A stretch of 64,000 nucleotides of DNA. It comes from Antedon mediterranea (Eukaryota > Echinodermata > Crinoidea > Comatulida > Antedonidae). The DNA is taken from assembly GCF_964355755.1 (NCBI RefSeq), contig NC_092680.1:687001-751000 (forward strand). Direction: 5' to 3'. Below the pieces are notes generated by a model. It saw nothing but the letters and a program-made list of their open reading frames with translations. It was not told where the DNA came from and ran no database searches. The position numbers were made by a program, and so were the translations under genes. Of this stretch, positions 11,935 to 26,900 are shown in pieces; position 1 is the first letter of the stretch, and the number at the start of each line of letters is the position of its first letter.

Positions 11935-14900
11935 GTAGGTAGCATTGTCAACTATTTCAATTCAATACGTTAGAATACAATATTTTTTCGTATTATAAAC
12001 ATATCATAATGTGAATGGAAATGGTTAAAATTACTAATCGAAATCGAAAGTTTAAGAAGGTGTTTAGTCGAATAATGCATTATGTACATTTGAGAATACT
12101 AAAACATTTGTAAGTTGTACGCGAGTGTGATCGAACCCACGAACTTCATTCGTTAAATAGAACAGCGTTACCTAATAAATATCTCCGCCTACTCTAAAAT
12201 TCCCCTTCCATTACATTCCAATTCCATACGATTCCTCCCGAAAATGTATACTTCTTTATTTTTGTGTGAATGCTGTGTGTGATTAAGATAATTTTATTGT
12301 TATTATTATTTTGTATTATTAATAATATTGTTAATTTTGTTTTACTATGAACCTACGTTACTTAAGACAGCTCAGTACTAGATCCAAGGCTATTGAAAGT
12401 TGTCTCCTAAATTTGGATCCTGGTCCGGATTGCCTCCAAATTTAACGGAGTGGTCCTTGACCCCATATCTATGTGGTTTCAATTTGGTAAAGATCTAGCA
12501 ATAATGTTTTGAGTAATCCTGCTAAAAACAACACACAGAAACACGCGATCGACTACACAACCTCTTTTGCGGAGGTAAATATTGTTGAAATAAAAATTAA
12601 CAAATATATTTGTTATTCTCTTCACAAGATGCTCTCAACAAATTCCATAAATGTCCAGCGTACATTCGAATTGATGATGTGAAGGACGAAGTTATCTTAA
12701 GAAGTAGGGGCCAGCAGCTAATCCAACGTTCGCACGAAATTAGAGCTACTTGTAATCCACTGTCTTCAAATGGAAATTCGTTTAAAGTGACCTGTATGTC
12801 TACCTATAATAATGATGGCTGTATGTTTTTCCCTGATATAATAGGTAAGTTATATAACTATATACTTTACAGTGCGCTCTGTTACAACATTAACAGCCGT
12901 TAATGCAGAAACACCAACTTATGTTAAATAAAAATCAACACCATGGTAATGTAACACGGACAACAGCGATTGTTGTAACGAAAATTGCCTCACAGCTGTG
13001 TCAACCTATGTCTAAATGTGTAAATACATATCTTTACTTCTATCAGTCTAACCACATCTCGTAAGCGACCGCCTTCTAAAAAGCGACCATCTGTTAAGAC
13101 CACCTACCCAAAACAGATCATAATCGACTACTCTTCCAGTAACCGCTGCCGTGGACCGTGTTTAGCCGTGAAATGTGCAAATAACCACATTTGTGCAAAC
13201 ATGGCACCCTCAAATGTGCAAATCTGTAAACATGAATGCAGTACTCCACTAATGTGCAATACGGAAGCTTCTATGCAAACATAACGCCGTTAAATGTATA
13301 AACGATCTGTTTTGACCTTAAATGACCGCTCATAATATAATAATACTGCTTATATTTCTATTAAACTCAGACAAAACAAAGCCGCATATAACGTGTCCAG
13401 CCTCTATGGAAACTGATGCGGAGTCCAATCTAACTACGGTGACATGGGATGACCCAGTGGTTAGTGACAACGTTGATATCGAAAAACTTTCAGCTACTTG
13501 TACTCCAGGAAAGGAAACTCAATTTGATATTGGTTTAACAAATGTCACGTGCATCGTGAATGACATTTTTGGTAATGAAAACAGTTGTATGTTTAGTATC
13601 AATATTAAAGGTGAGAAAATATTTACGGATACATAAACATGGCATAAGACATACATAAAACTTTATAAATAAAACAATTTTTAGGTCAAATTAAAAGAAA
13701 ATTATTAGATAAAGAATGAATAAATACAAATATATTTATTCATCAAATCAAAATAAAATAATAGTATGTACAATGATTCAGAAAATGATAAAATGGTGAA
13801 ATGGGGTCTCAGGAAACCAGCAGGTTTGAGTGATAGAGACCCCGCAAATTACTTTGAAAAAAATGATTTAATAAAAAGAGGAGAAGAAGGGAAAAGACCA
13901 AAAAATAGACAAGAAATTTGCAAATTATTTAGAAACAAAATAAACGAAAACATATATATTTATACAGTGTTGTTTATAAAAATATTATAGCAATTTTAAG
14001 ATAATATTATTTACGAAACAAGGATTTGTGTTTTACATGCATACTAATAAGTGACTGATGTAACACATGAAGGAGAGTAAATGTACAAATTAACAAAGTA
14101 ATGAAATAATGTATATTATAGGCCTATACATTATGGCTGAATCGGTTCTTATATTAAAACTATTCTTTAATCCATGGTTGGGGCGAGATTGTTAGAGGCT
14201 CGATAGTCAGCGCGTTGAGAAACGGTAAGAGTAGAAATGGTGTTAAAAAGTTGACAGGAATGAGTAGTGTAAGGAACTTGGAGAATAGTTCGGAGAGCTC
14301 TATTTTAAAGTTTCTGAATCTTAGAGATGTGACTAGGTCCCTTGAGCCCCACACCGTGATGCAGTAATCGATGTGGGGTAAGAATAAAGAATGTAGGTTG
14401 CATGTAATATAAATGATTGAGTGGACGAATAACAGGATGGGAGCTTCGAATAAATGGATGAAGAAATGAATTACCATATATTGCATATACCATTGTGGAT
14501 TTCCTTATAAAAGAAAATATATTTTAAATAAATGAGGTAGGGTCTATATAGATCTTGAAGAATCAAGATTCGATACACTGATGGGTAAATAAATGACACT
14601 GTCACTAGTAATACTGTACAAATCAAATTACCTTACTGGCATCATTTACTTAATTGATTCCTACTATTTATAGACAATAAAAAGCCGAATATAACGTGTC
14701 CAAAGTCTGTGCAAGTTAACGCATGGTCTAATCTAACTACGGTGACATGGGATGACCCAGTGGTTACTGACAACGTTGATAACGAAGGACTTTCAGCTAC
14801 TTGTGATCCAAAGAACCAATCACAATTTGAAATTGGTTTAACAAATGTCACTTGTACCGTTAATGACACTGCTGGTAATATTGGGAGTTGTATGTTTGGT

Positions 14901-17900
14901 GTCAACGTTACAGGTAAGAAATAGAATGTAGGTAATTGCATGTAATTGTTTATGAAAGTTAAGGCGAATTCCAGTCTAACTACGGTGACATGGGATGACC
15001 CAGTGGTTACTGACAACGTTGACATTGAGGAGCTTTCAGCTACTTTGTAGTCCAACAAACCAATCAACAATTGAAATCGGTTTAACAAATGTCACGTGTA
15101 TCGTTACTGATACTACTGGTAATACTAACAGCTGTAGGTTTGGTGTCCTAGTTAAAGGTAAGAACAAATTTACCAATAAATAAACCGATTATAGATTGGA
15201 CATTTTTAACCTACGCTTATTTAAAAAAAAGGACATACCGCTGTAAAAACAACCTAGACCTATATCTTTATGTAATTTAGAAATTTCGCATTTGAGACCA
15301 AATGGATATTACTGGATTTATAGACGAATAGATATAAAAAAAAACATATCTATAAATATTATTGTTTAATATCTATAGACAAAACAAAGCCGAATATAAC
15401 TTGTCCGGAGTCTATGCAAGTTAACGCATGGTCTAATCTAACTACGGTGATATGGGATGACCCAGTGGTTACTGATAACGTTGATTACGAAGGACTTTCA
15501 GCTACTTGTAGCCCAAGAAACGAATCTCTTTTTCAAATTGGTTTAACAAATGTCACTTGTACCGTTTATGACACTGCTGGTAATAATGACACTTGTATGT
15601 TTGGTGTCAACGTTACAGGTAAGAAATAGAATGTAGGTTACATGTAATATAAATGATTGAGTGGACAAATTAATACAGGATGGAAGTTCGAATAAATTGA
15701 TGAAGAAACGAATTACCATATAGTGCATACCATTGTACCATTTCTTTATAAAACTAGAGGGTACTCCGAGAGTACAAACCTCCGCCTACTGTAAAATTCC
15801 CCTACATAAAATGTCCCCGGAAAAAATATATATATATTTTTTTAAATTTTGTTTATTAGTTTTAAGTGTAAATAGGCTAACTGCACACTACGACGTTGTA
15901 GATGAGAGTTTGGTATAATGGTTATGTATCCAGCCTCTCACAATTGAGATCGCTGGTTCAAATCCCACTGAGGTTTTTTTTTTAATTATTATTATTTTTT
16001 TTTTGTGGACCTTGATCTTTGACCCTGACCCTTCTAAATTTAACCACAATTATATGATGAGTCATTGATCATTGTGGCTAAGTTTGGTGAGATTTGAATA
16101 AAAACTGTGGTCTCTAGGCAGTAAAATAGTTTTTATTAGTTGTGACCTTGACCTATGACCTTTTTCCTTTCAAATTCGAACTCGTCCGAGCTTTTGAGGC
16201 ATAGATAATTGTGGCCACATTTGGTGAGAATCGGATAAAAATTGTGGCCTCCAGGCTGTTCACAGGCACACCCCCACACACACACCCCAACACACGCACA
16301 CAACCTCCTTGGCGGAGGTAATAAAACACATTTTAAATAAATGAGGTAGGGTCTATATAGATCTTGAAGATCTAGACAATACAAAGCCGAATATAACGTG
16401 TCCAGAAGTATAATCTAACTACAATGACATGGAGTGACCCAGTGGTTATCTCTATGGACTCGGTGATTTAACGAATAAACTATTTTATTCTATTTAGTTT
16501 TTACTGCTTAATTTTCTTTCAAACTCAGACAATACAAAGCCGAACATCACTTGTCCAAAGTCTATGGACGTTGATGCGAAGTTCAATCTAACTACGGTGA
16601 CATGGGATGACCCAGTGGTTATTGACAACGTTGATACCGAAGGACTATTGGCTACTTGTAGTCCAAGAAACCAATCACAATTTGAAATTGGTTTAACACA
16701 TGTCACTTGTACCGTTTATGACACTGCTGGTAATAATGACACTTGTATGTTTTACATCCGAGTTGCAGGTAAGAGTAACGATCGATTAATAAAGAAATAT
16801 TATTATTACAATTAATCGACAATGTATGAAGACATAATAGCTATGCATATATTCTGGACAGCAATTTTGAAAAATAGATCTGCTGGTCTCCAGAAAATGG
16901 CACTTTAGATGAGTTGAAATTATATGAAACAAACAATATAAGACTTACCAATCACAATTTTGAAAAATAGAGCTGCCAGAATGTTGTACCCCACTCCAGC
17001 CAGTCACAGATTGCAACTCCCTCCTCTCTATCTTCAAGTATACTTGTTTGAAGAGATTCGTAGGAATATGTCACTTTGCAATTTCGAACTACTTTAGTAA
17101 AATTGAAAAGTGAGTGGTTGAGTGTGTGATTTCTATTTTTTTTTACTGCTTAATTTTCTTTCAAACTCAGACAACACAAAGCCAAACATAATGTGTCCAG
17201 AATATATGCAAATTGACGCGGAGTCCAATCTAACAACGGTGACATGGGATGACCCAGTGGTTACTCACAATGTTGATAACGAAGGACTTTCAGCTACTTG
17301 TAGCCCAAGAAACGAATCTCTTTTTCAAATTGGTTTAACAAATGTTACTTGTACCGTTAATGACACTGCTGGTAATAATGACACTTGTATGTTTGGTGTC
17401 AACGTTACAGGTAAGAAATAGAATGTAGGTTGCATGTAATATAAATGATTGAGTGGACGAATTAATACAGGATGGAAGTTCGAGAATAAATTTATGAAGA
17501 AACGAATGATCATATAGTGCATATACCATTGTACCATTTCCTTATAAAATAAAACACATTTTAAATAAATGAGGTAGGGTTTATATAGATCTTGAAGAAT
17601 CAAGATTCGATACACTGATGGGTTAATAAGTAACACTGTCACTGGTCACCGGTGCACTGGTAATACAGTACAAACAAAATTACCTTACTGGCATCATTTA
17701 CTTAATTGATTCCTACTATGTATAGACAATACAAAGCCGAATATAACTTGTCCAGAGTCTGTGCATTTTGATGTGAAGTACAATCTATCTACTGTGACAT
17801 GGGATGACCCAGTGGTTATCTCTATGGACACGGTCAAGCTCAGTGATTTAACGAATAAACTACTTTATTCTATTTAGTTTTTACTGCTTAATTTTCTTTC

Positions 17901-20900
17901 AAACTCAGACAATACAAAGCCGAACATAACGTGTCCAGAGTATATGAACATTGGTGCGGAGTCCAGTCAAACTACGGTGACATGGGATGACCCAGTGGTT
18001 ACTGACAACGTTGACATTAAAACACTTTCAGCTACTTGTGATCCAAAGAACCAATCACAATTTGAAATTGGTTTAACAAATGTTACTTGTATCGTTTATG
18101 ACACTGCTGGTAATAATGACACTTGTATGTTTGGTATCAACGTTACAGGTAAGAAATAGAATTTAGGTTACATGTAATATAAATGATTGAGTGGACGAAT
18201 TAATACAGGATGGAAGTTCGAATAAATTGATGCAGAAATGAATGGCCATATGCATATACTAAAAGAGTAGGCTATTATGCCATTTCCTTATAAAAGAAAA
18301 CACATTTTAAATAAATAATGTAAATAAATGAGGTAGGGCCTATATAGATCTTGAAGAATCAAATTATTCGATACACTGATGGGTAAATAAATAAGACTGT
18401 CACTAGTAATACAGCACAAATCAAATTGACCATATGCCATAATTTACTTAATTGATTCCTACTATTTATAGATGATATCAAGCCGAATATAACTTGTTTA
18501 GAGTTTATGGAAGTTTATGCGAAGGCCAATCTAACTACGGTGACATGGAGTGACCCAGTGGTTAGTGACAACGTTGCTATTGTAGGACGAGCTACTTGTC
18601 GTCCAGGAAAGGAATCTCCGTTTAAAATTGGTTTAACAAATGTGATATGCAATGTTAATGACATTGCTGGTAACCATGACAGCTGTATGTTTGATGTCAT
18701 AGTTACAGGCAAGTAAATATCGATCAATACACTATATTGTTCAAATTAATGGACATTCATGCTATACATGTATTAACAGATAATTAATATATAAGGAATG
18801 GTAAACGGATGTTATATAGGCCTAGGCCTAAATAAATGAAAAGTGAGTGGCAGGTGGAAGTGTGAGTTAACATTTAGTTTATACTAAAATATAGCTTGCT
18901 TTTTTTTAAACTCAGACAATACAAAGCCGAATATAACGTGTCCAGAGTCTGTGCAAGTTAACGCATGGTCTAATCTAACTACGGTGACATGGGATGACCC
19001 AGTGGTTACTGACAACGTTGATACCAAAGGACTTTTGGCTACTTGTAGTCCCGGAAAGGAATCTCCGTTTGAAATTGGTTTAACAAATGTCACTTGTACC
19101 ATTTTTGACACTGCTGGTAATAATGAAACTTGCATGTTTGATGTCATTGTTACGGGTAACTATATGATTACAATTATTTATATCTTTTGGTACTTCTCGC
19201 AATTACTCATTTTTATTTTTTTTTTAGCAATATTATTATTATTTTTTGTTCATTGTATCTTACTCTTTTATGGACTCGGGCAGGCTCAGTAGTTTAACCG
19301 GATGCGATTTTTTTTCGTCCATAATTTGGGGACCACTTATGTGAAAGATAGGCGATCTACTTCCATCGACTACACAGACGGCTCGACAAAAAGCGTTTGC
19401 ATTTGTGAATTGTAGTTTGCTCAATTCTTACGTTACACCTTATGGATATGGCTAATGAATATTCATGTTCATTTTGTGACGTTTCATGTGGGGTCTCCAA
19501 TTTATGTACGAAAAGAAATATCGTTACCCGTATGACCTACATGAAAGTGAGTGATATTAACCAATATTCACGGGTAAATAATTAAACCCGTCATTACAGA
19601 TTGTACAGAGTACGAAACAACTGGATTTAGCTGTTCAGATCCTACTACTGAGGTTAGTATTCGAGTATGTACGCGTTAAGCGTGGTTCCCACTAGAGACG
19701 CAACGAAAGTGCTATATTGCGTAATCACAAGTGGGAACTGACGACGCAACAGTGCTGCAAACATCGCAGGTTTGATTTCATGCAGGCGGGAGTAAACACA
19801 ATTATTGGAAGGGCATTTGCTTATGTTGCGTATCTAGTGGGAACCAAGCTTAAAATCCTATTTAGCCTATAATCATACAATGCATTTAAGATGCAATTCC
19901 AATGCCGTTTGCGACATATACAATAAGTTTTTTTTAAATATTAAATTCTTTATTTTCAAAATTGATTATTCATCAGGCACATTATTTGCGTTCTGTATGA
20001 CTGTCCAAATCAAGTAATGTTTAGTTAAATAAAAAAACTCATAAAATTGTCATTCTGTTGACAAAATACAACATTTCCAAGGTGACTAGCGATACATTTC
20101 ATGTGTGTAAATTCTCGTGTGTTTTCTTTTAGAACCAAATTGTGAATGATTTCAAGGAGTTTGAAATGCAGGTGTTTTCTCAACTAGAAGACATAAAAAT
20201 AAACAAAGAACTAGTATTTGAAGAAAAAAATTATGGTGAGGAATATTTTTCATATACTATTACTAAGTTGTATACACATAGCATACAGTGAGAGTAAAGC
20301 CTTGCCTACATTATCAAACTTTATGTGACAAACAAATTTGATGTGCCCATATTTAGGAATATCACTACCATATTTGGGCACATTTTTTTTTCAAATTACG
20401 TTAATACTATCCACTTTCAATGTTTTAACAACAATGGGAAAATAATATAATAATATTGTTGAAAGTTTAATTTCCACTTACTTCCAAAAATATTTCTTTC
20501 AAAAATGTTTGCTAGTAACTGAGATTGTACCTCGAGATGGATATGAACCAATTATAGGCCCTCTGGGCCTAATCGACTCCTTGTACCTCGAGATGGATAT
20601 GAACCAATTATAGGCCCACTGGACCTAATCTACTCCTTGTACCTCGACTCCTTATAGGCCCACTCTACTCATTGTACATCAAAATACAGTAACTCATTTC
20701 TGCAGAACTCGTGGTGATACGTGTAACTATTTGTTATTTCTCACTTTTCTAGTTGGACTTGCTAAAGTACAGAAAGCTAACGGTAGTGAATTGATAAGAG
20801 GTGAAATGAACCTTTATAATGAAAGTAACATGGCGTTTACTCTTGAAATACAAAGCAATAAAGAAGGTAGGTTTAACTCTTAAATATCATTGTTACTATT

Positions 20901-23900
20901 TTTCGGCTTTGTGAAAGTGTCCATTAGGCGAGATCTTTCAACTTTGTCTAAAGAAAAACATATACAATATATTGATGGTTCATTGAGTGTCATACATTAA
21001 TAGAAGCCAGAAGAAAATGTTTTTACTAATATACAATATATTATTATTTATATCTTGAATGTAGCATGATTGGTATTAAAAAATAAGATATTATAATAAA
21101 ACTCTGCGGAATTGCATAAAGATGGAAGAATATTTTATTTTATTTTTGTTTACACTTTAGTTGACTTACTTGTTATTGCAACATGGAGTTATAACCAAAT
21201 TACCAAAAACAAGACTGTAAACGAAAGCGTTTATATTAATGAATTGTGAGTTGTTTTTTTAATTTAGGGGCAACTGACTCTTTGAGTTAGGCCCTATAGT
21301 TTTTTTTTTTATTTAGTTGCCCCTGACCATTGTGCTTTGCTTCTGTTCTGTTCTGTATTATTTTAATGTTTATTTGTCGAATGAAATGAAAATGAAATAA
21401 ATAAGGCATCGTGGCTTCTGCAGCAACCTCATGCCGAGAAATATGCAGACCCTGTACTTTCTCATTGTTTTAGTTTCAAATATAATAATACAGATATTAT
21501 ATTAAAACAGGGAAAACTTACTCTATTTTATAAACTTTAACTATTCTTTCAAAATATAATTGATAACTTCTTAAATCATGATTAAAATAGGCCTATTATT
21601 GATATTATTATTATTGATGGTATTAATGTAAATCTGTATATGTAGTTTAAACCTTATAAATACACTTTACCTTGACTGTTTAAATATACCCATATCGTCA
21701 ACAAATAAATATGTTTTATTCATGATTATTTAGGAAAGAAGACAAGGCTGAATTTCGCTATTTGACGGAGATGTTCTCATGCAGTGTTTACATTATCGGA
21801 AACAACATAATAAAATTAAAGGCGTCATTAAACTTTCATGAAAATAAGGTAAATTGTTAGTGATATATGTTAGGGATATATCATTCACAGCCCTTACATG
21901 TAACGGCCCGTTTACAAAAGAAATCTAAAAAGTTTTTATCCTAGAACTAGGATAACCATCTATGCTGCCTTTGATGAAAATAATATTTCCACACGTCCAA
22001 TATATTGACGTCATGATTAGTATGAGCAATAATATAATGACAATGCGATTTTATTGTTTGTATTGATCATGACGTCATTTGATTAGATTTTGTTAAATAT
22101 TAAAATGATCAAAGACAGCATTACATGATTATCTTATAGTGGTAGAAGAAAAACTTTTCCAATTTATTTTGTTTTATGTAAGAAAAATGTATGTTTATCT
22201 ATTTATCATAGATCGTTATCGTCCTAGTATAAACGGGTGCTTATTAGCCTATCCGATACACGAGCAATATCATGTCTGTAGCGACAAAACATCGTACATT
22301 ATCACGTTTTCTGGCAGCAACCTTCATCCTCTCCTGACATTACATTACATATCCTTAGGCAAGATACTTTACTTGCGTTAGCCTCTCTCCACCCAGGTGT
22401 ATAAATGGGTACCGGTTAGTTAGATCAAGACACAACTTTGCGCTGATTGCTAGCTGAATTATGGGAGTATGTTTCCATACGTGTTTGATTCTGGGGTAAT
22501 AATGTTCAGCGCTTAGAGGTTTAACAACATTAGGCGCTATACAAATCCAGGATATTATTATTAATATATCTTAATATATGTGGTCGTGTTTTTTTTTATA
22601 ATGAGAGATTATTTAGAGCGTTACTGTTAGTAAAGTAGGAGTAACTTTAGGCGATGCTTAAACTTCTGATTCTAATTTAAACCTTTACTATTTTAGACAT
22701 TGCTGACAGAAATCGGAAATAGAAATGAGACAATTTGCCTATTTTACGATGAAAACAAACGGTGAGATTTTTTGTGCACAAATTAAACGTATCCGTTCAG
22801 GTCACTACAGTCTCATGAATCCAATTATTTGAAAGATTAATCTAACTCCTACCTAATAATGAAGCTAAATCCTTTCGAGGAATGTCTAGTAGAGGCCACC
22901 AGTTCCAACCAGTTACTTCCTTAAAAAGAGTATAAGAAGATAAGTTAGTGCACATGCTCCACTCAAGTTAAGCTTGAGGACAAATAACATTTTTATCCTT
23001 TTAAAACTGCTCAACGTCTGTTCCTCATCTAATTTTATTAAATATTATAGTGGTTGGAGTGATAGAGGTATGACAACTAACAACACTAAAGACAGAATAA
23101 ATTGCTCTTCGGATCATATCACCAGCTTTGGTGTATTTATGAAGATTAGTAATTCACCAGAGGTACTGAAATAATTAAATTTCACTTCTACTGATCTCGA
23201 TTACCCACTTTGTACCCGATTCTTGGGTACTGTATCTAGATTTCTTTTGTATCATAGGAATATTGGTAAAACAGCATTACATGTGTTTCACATACCTCCG
23301 GGTATGATAGACCTTAAATAACTCTTAACCTAAGCTTACATCATACACACACCGTGTGCTACACATGTGGTGCTGTATTGCAGACTGTTTCTATGATACT
23401 TGGCAAAAGTTGTTGTATGTGGAAATACAACACTGAGAATATTGTACACATTTTGTATTATAGGCTAGAATAATATTATGAGAAAAGGTTACACGCGGTA
23501 TATTGGTATATTTAACTCAAAACTGTAACGTTTTCTTTAGACGTTTTTAACAATTGTTATATCCTATAGCCTCTTGAAAGTAATAAAGGCCTACATAAGT
23601 TGTCGAAAATTTGTATCTACTGTGTTAACATTATTATATCCCATAGCCTCTTGAGAGTAATAAAGGCCTACGTAAGTTGTCGAAAATTTGTATCTACTGC
23701 TCGCTCATTGCTCTGAGTGTTACTCTTGGAACCTACTGCTATTTCTCGTAAGTTGTTTGTGCATACTTTTGCCATTTACCGATCAAATTGTTCGGTTCTT
23801 CTTCTCAACATAGGCATACATCCAGATTAGTAATCCTTGGCTTAGCCGGATTAATACTCGGGGTTGTACCTCTTTAATGTACCCTTAACCCAATATATTG

Positions 23901-26900
23901 CGCCTACGAAATCTATATTTTTTTTTCTCAAATAACTAATCTCATATGAAAACGTTTCTAGAGAATTATGGAAATCTCAACGCAATTCGATACACAAGAA
24001 CTTGGTTATCAATCTGATTCTGATGCAGTTTCTATTTCTTTTCGGAATTGAAAAGACTGAATATAAGGTAACACTAAATACATCTTCAATATTTTTAGGA
24101 GGTAAACATTAATTATTTGCAAAATGATGTTGTGTCGGTATCTTCCTTGTTTGCTTTATTAAAATGCTTGTAAAGCTCTGTCTACACTATCAAACTTGAT
24201 GTGACAAAACAGAATGTGATGTGCTCATATATGGACATGATGATGTCATATCACTACCATATTTGGGCACATGAATCTTTTGTTGTCAAACTAGTTTGAT
24301 AGTGTATACAGAGCTTAAATGACAAAAATACAATATATTGTATATAAAAGCTGATTAAAACTTAGTAGTAGTTTTGAAATGAGACGTTCCAAATTAATTT
24401 TACCATTTCAGTTCATCAGCAAAATAAAACAATCATCGGAGAGAATACAGACGTTTTTTTTACGTGGTCGACAAAATGTTGTTTCTGTAGGTCCACATTG
24501 GGTAGTCGCTGTTATATTTATGTTTCTTTGAATATTATGTGATAGGTACAGTATATGACAACCCAACTCTTCTATTTTTACAGACAGCGTGTAAGATAAT
24601 CAGCATATTTCTTCATCTGACTTCTCTAAATGCTTTTACCTGGATGTGTGGCGAAGCTGTATACTTATATTTTAAAGTATCTCCAAAACCAAGCCGACAT
24701 AACCGACTTAGATATTATATGTTCCTGTGCTATGGAATCCCACTAGTCATTGTGTTTTGTACTTCTGTGGCAAGATCAGTGGTTGGGACCTACATACAAA
24801 ACATGTCAGTTTTTTTAATTGTTTTACTTTAAAGATGTATTTTCCCCCTGAAAAAAATATATTTTGTTAAATATGCCATTTTAATGTCACATAATAGTTA
24901 TTCACTTTGACAAAAAATAGTTACCTAAAAAATCTGTAATTTTAAGTAAAATTGTCAGCCAATAGAATTTTGGTTGAATTTAACCATTTATTATAAGTTT
25001 TAATATTTTTGTAAGGAAGTGATTAACTTTATTAGAACTACAAAATAACCTATTCAAAGTCTGATTTAATTAATCTTTATTTGTCATGTTTTTGGGGGAC
25101 AATACATCTTTAACACAGTATACATCTTGCTCCATCGCTATCAAGAAATCATCAAATCATGAATTCCCTCTAATATTAGGAGTAAGCATATTATTCAAAC
25201 ATGATCAGTTTTTTTTTACAACAAACAACATTGAAGTAATAACATTGTGATTACTTCTTTGACCATTGTGATTGTATGGTACGCTCTTGATACGAAGATA
25301 TGGGTTCCGAAAATAGTGATTACAATTGTATATTAAAATAATAACTTACGGATAATCTAATTTATTAGTATTATTAAATTTCAATGATTTGAACATAGTT
25401 GCAGTTCAGTACGAGGATTCGTAATATATTAAAAACAAATTGTTTCTTTTAATTTCAAAGCTGCTGGCTAGAATCGACAATGAGATGGGCCTTCATAGCA
25501 CCTGCCATACTGATTATTACGGTAAATATTGCTTGAATGTTTCTTTTATTCTATACGCAACAGCTATATATATAAAAAAAATAATATTGTTTATTTTTAT
25601 TTATTTTTTCAAGATTAACACTGTTGTCATGGGAATTGTTGTGAACGTTATTTACAAACGATCTAAGACAATGGTTGGAAAATCAAGAGGAGAGACGCTA
25701 AAATCGAAACAAATGCGGTAAATATTATTTTAAGTTATTATTTTTTAGTATGGCATCGTTCCTATAAACATAACGAAATTCTCCGTGTGAAAACAGAGCT
25801 TTATAAATGTGCGCATGGTATGTTATAGTAGGGCCTATAGAACGGGAAAAGATTTTTTTTTCGTACTCGAAAAAAGTACTATTGAATAACCGTTCAATAG
25901 TGCGTACTATTGTACGCCATGTTATCCACAATCGTCCAATCAAATGACAGGAATTTATTTAGGTGTTATATAATATGGAATAAAAGTTAAGATATAGCAG
26001 AAACATCTTTATCTCAAAGCATATTACCCGATTCTCAGTGCTCTCCACATACAGTACAGGTACTATGATATTACCCAGTACTTGTATAATACAGCACCTC
26101 ATTTATATCAAGGTTATGTGAATTATATAATAGGAGATACTTGTAAAACACATGTGATACCAAATATTCCTATGATTCTGGAGAAATCAAGTAGAGTACC
26201 GAGATAAATATTAATACAATTTTGACATAGTAAATATCAATTATTTTTGTTATTCTCTTGATCAATAGAAAAGCTGCTAAAGGCACGGCTATGCTATTGC
26301 CAATCATGGGAACAACCTGGCTGATTGGTCCGTTTCTTCTCACGACGCCAGTCATGGAATATCTATTTGTCCTGCTTAACGGTAGTCAGGGAATCTTCAT
26401 ATTCTTTGTCTATTGTGTTTTTGACAAAGAGGTACGTCATATTATAATATATATATCATTAATATACATCCTCCAATGCATATATGTACTTTGTTAACAT
26501 AATAAAGTTTTCTGAAGACAGAATAAATTGTGTGAAAAAATATATTTATCTTGCCAAAAAAGTATTCTATCTTACCAAACGGTATTTTGTTGGCAAAATT
26601 AAAAATGATTAATAATTAAAATAATTAACAAGGCCATATACATGGCTGCAGTCGCGTGTGCAAATTTGAGTTAGTGTTTACCGACCGACCGACCGATATA
26701 GTGAGCAGAGTCGCCTTTGCTAACTAAAAACTAAAAAAAAAAGTTAAAAATGTCCAAAACGACGCCTTGCAACTTTGCGCGTCACTGTACACATAATAAT
26801 ACTATATACCGTTTCTTTTCAGGTAAAGGAATGTTTTCAGAAACGTAACAAAAACCGAGTGTCCTCCTCGGCTACCACTATGACAATGTCCCATACTGTT

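Noticed and set aside
15905-15975. Functional tRNA-Glu gene
   Set aside because: B box and anticodon region are visible but the acceptor stem does not pair well and it is embedded in a dispersed repeat; treated as tRNA-derived.
14642-19147. Minus-strand ORFs of 70-148 codons opposite the HYR exons
   Set aside because: They are antisense shadows of the HYR exons and repeat with them; only the plus-strand reading gives HYR motifs and splice sites.
24984-26268. Additional exons in the TM4-TM5 and TM5-TM6 introns
   Set aside because: The exon set already gives seven helices and matches the paralogue in number, order and phase; remaining open frames show no homology.
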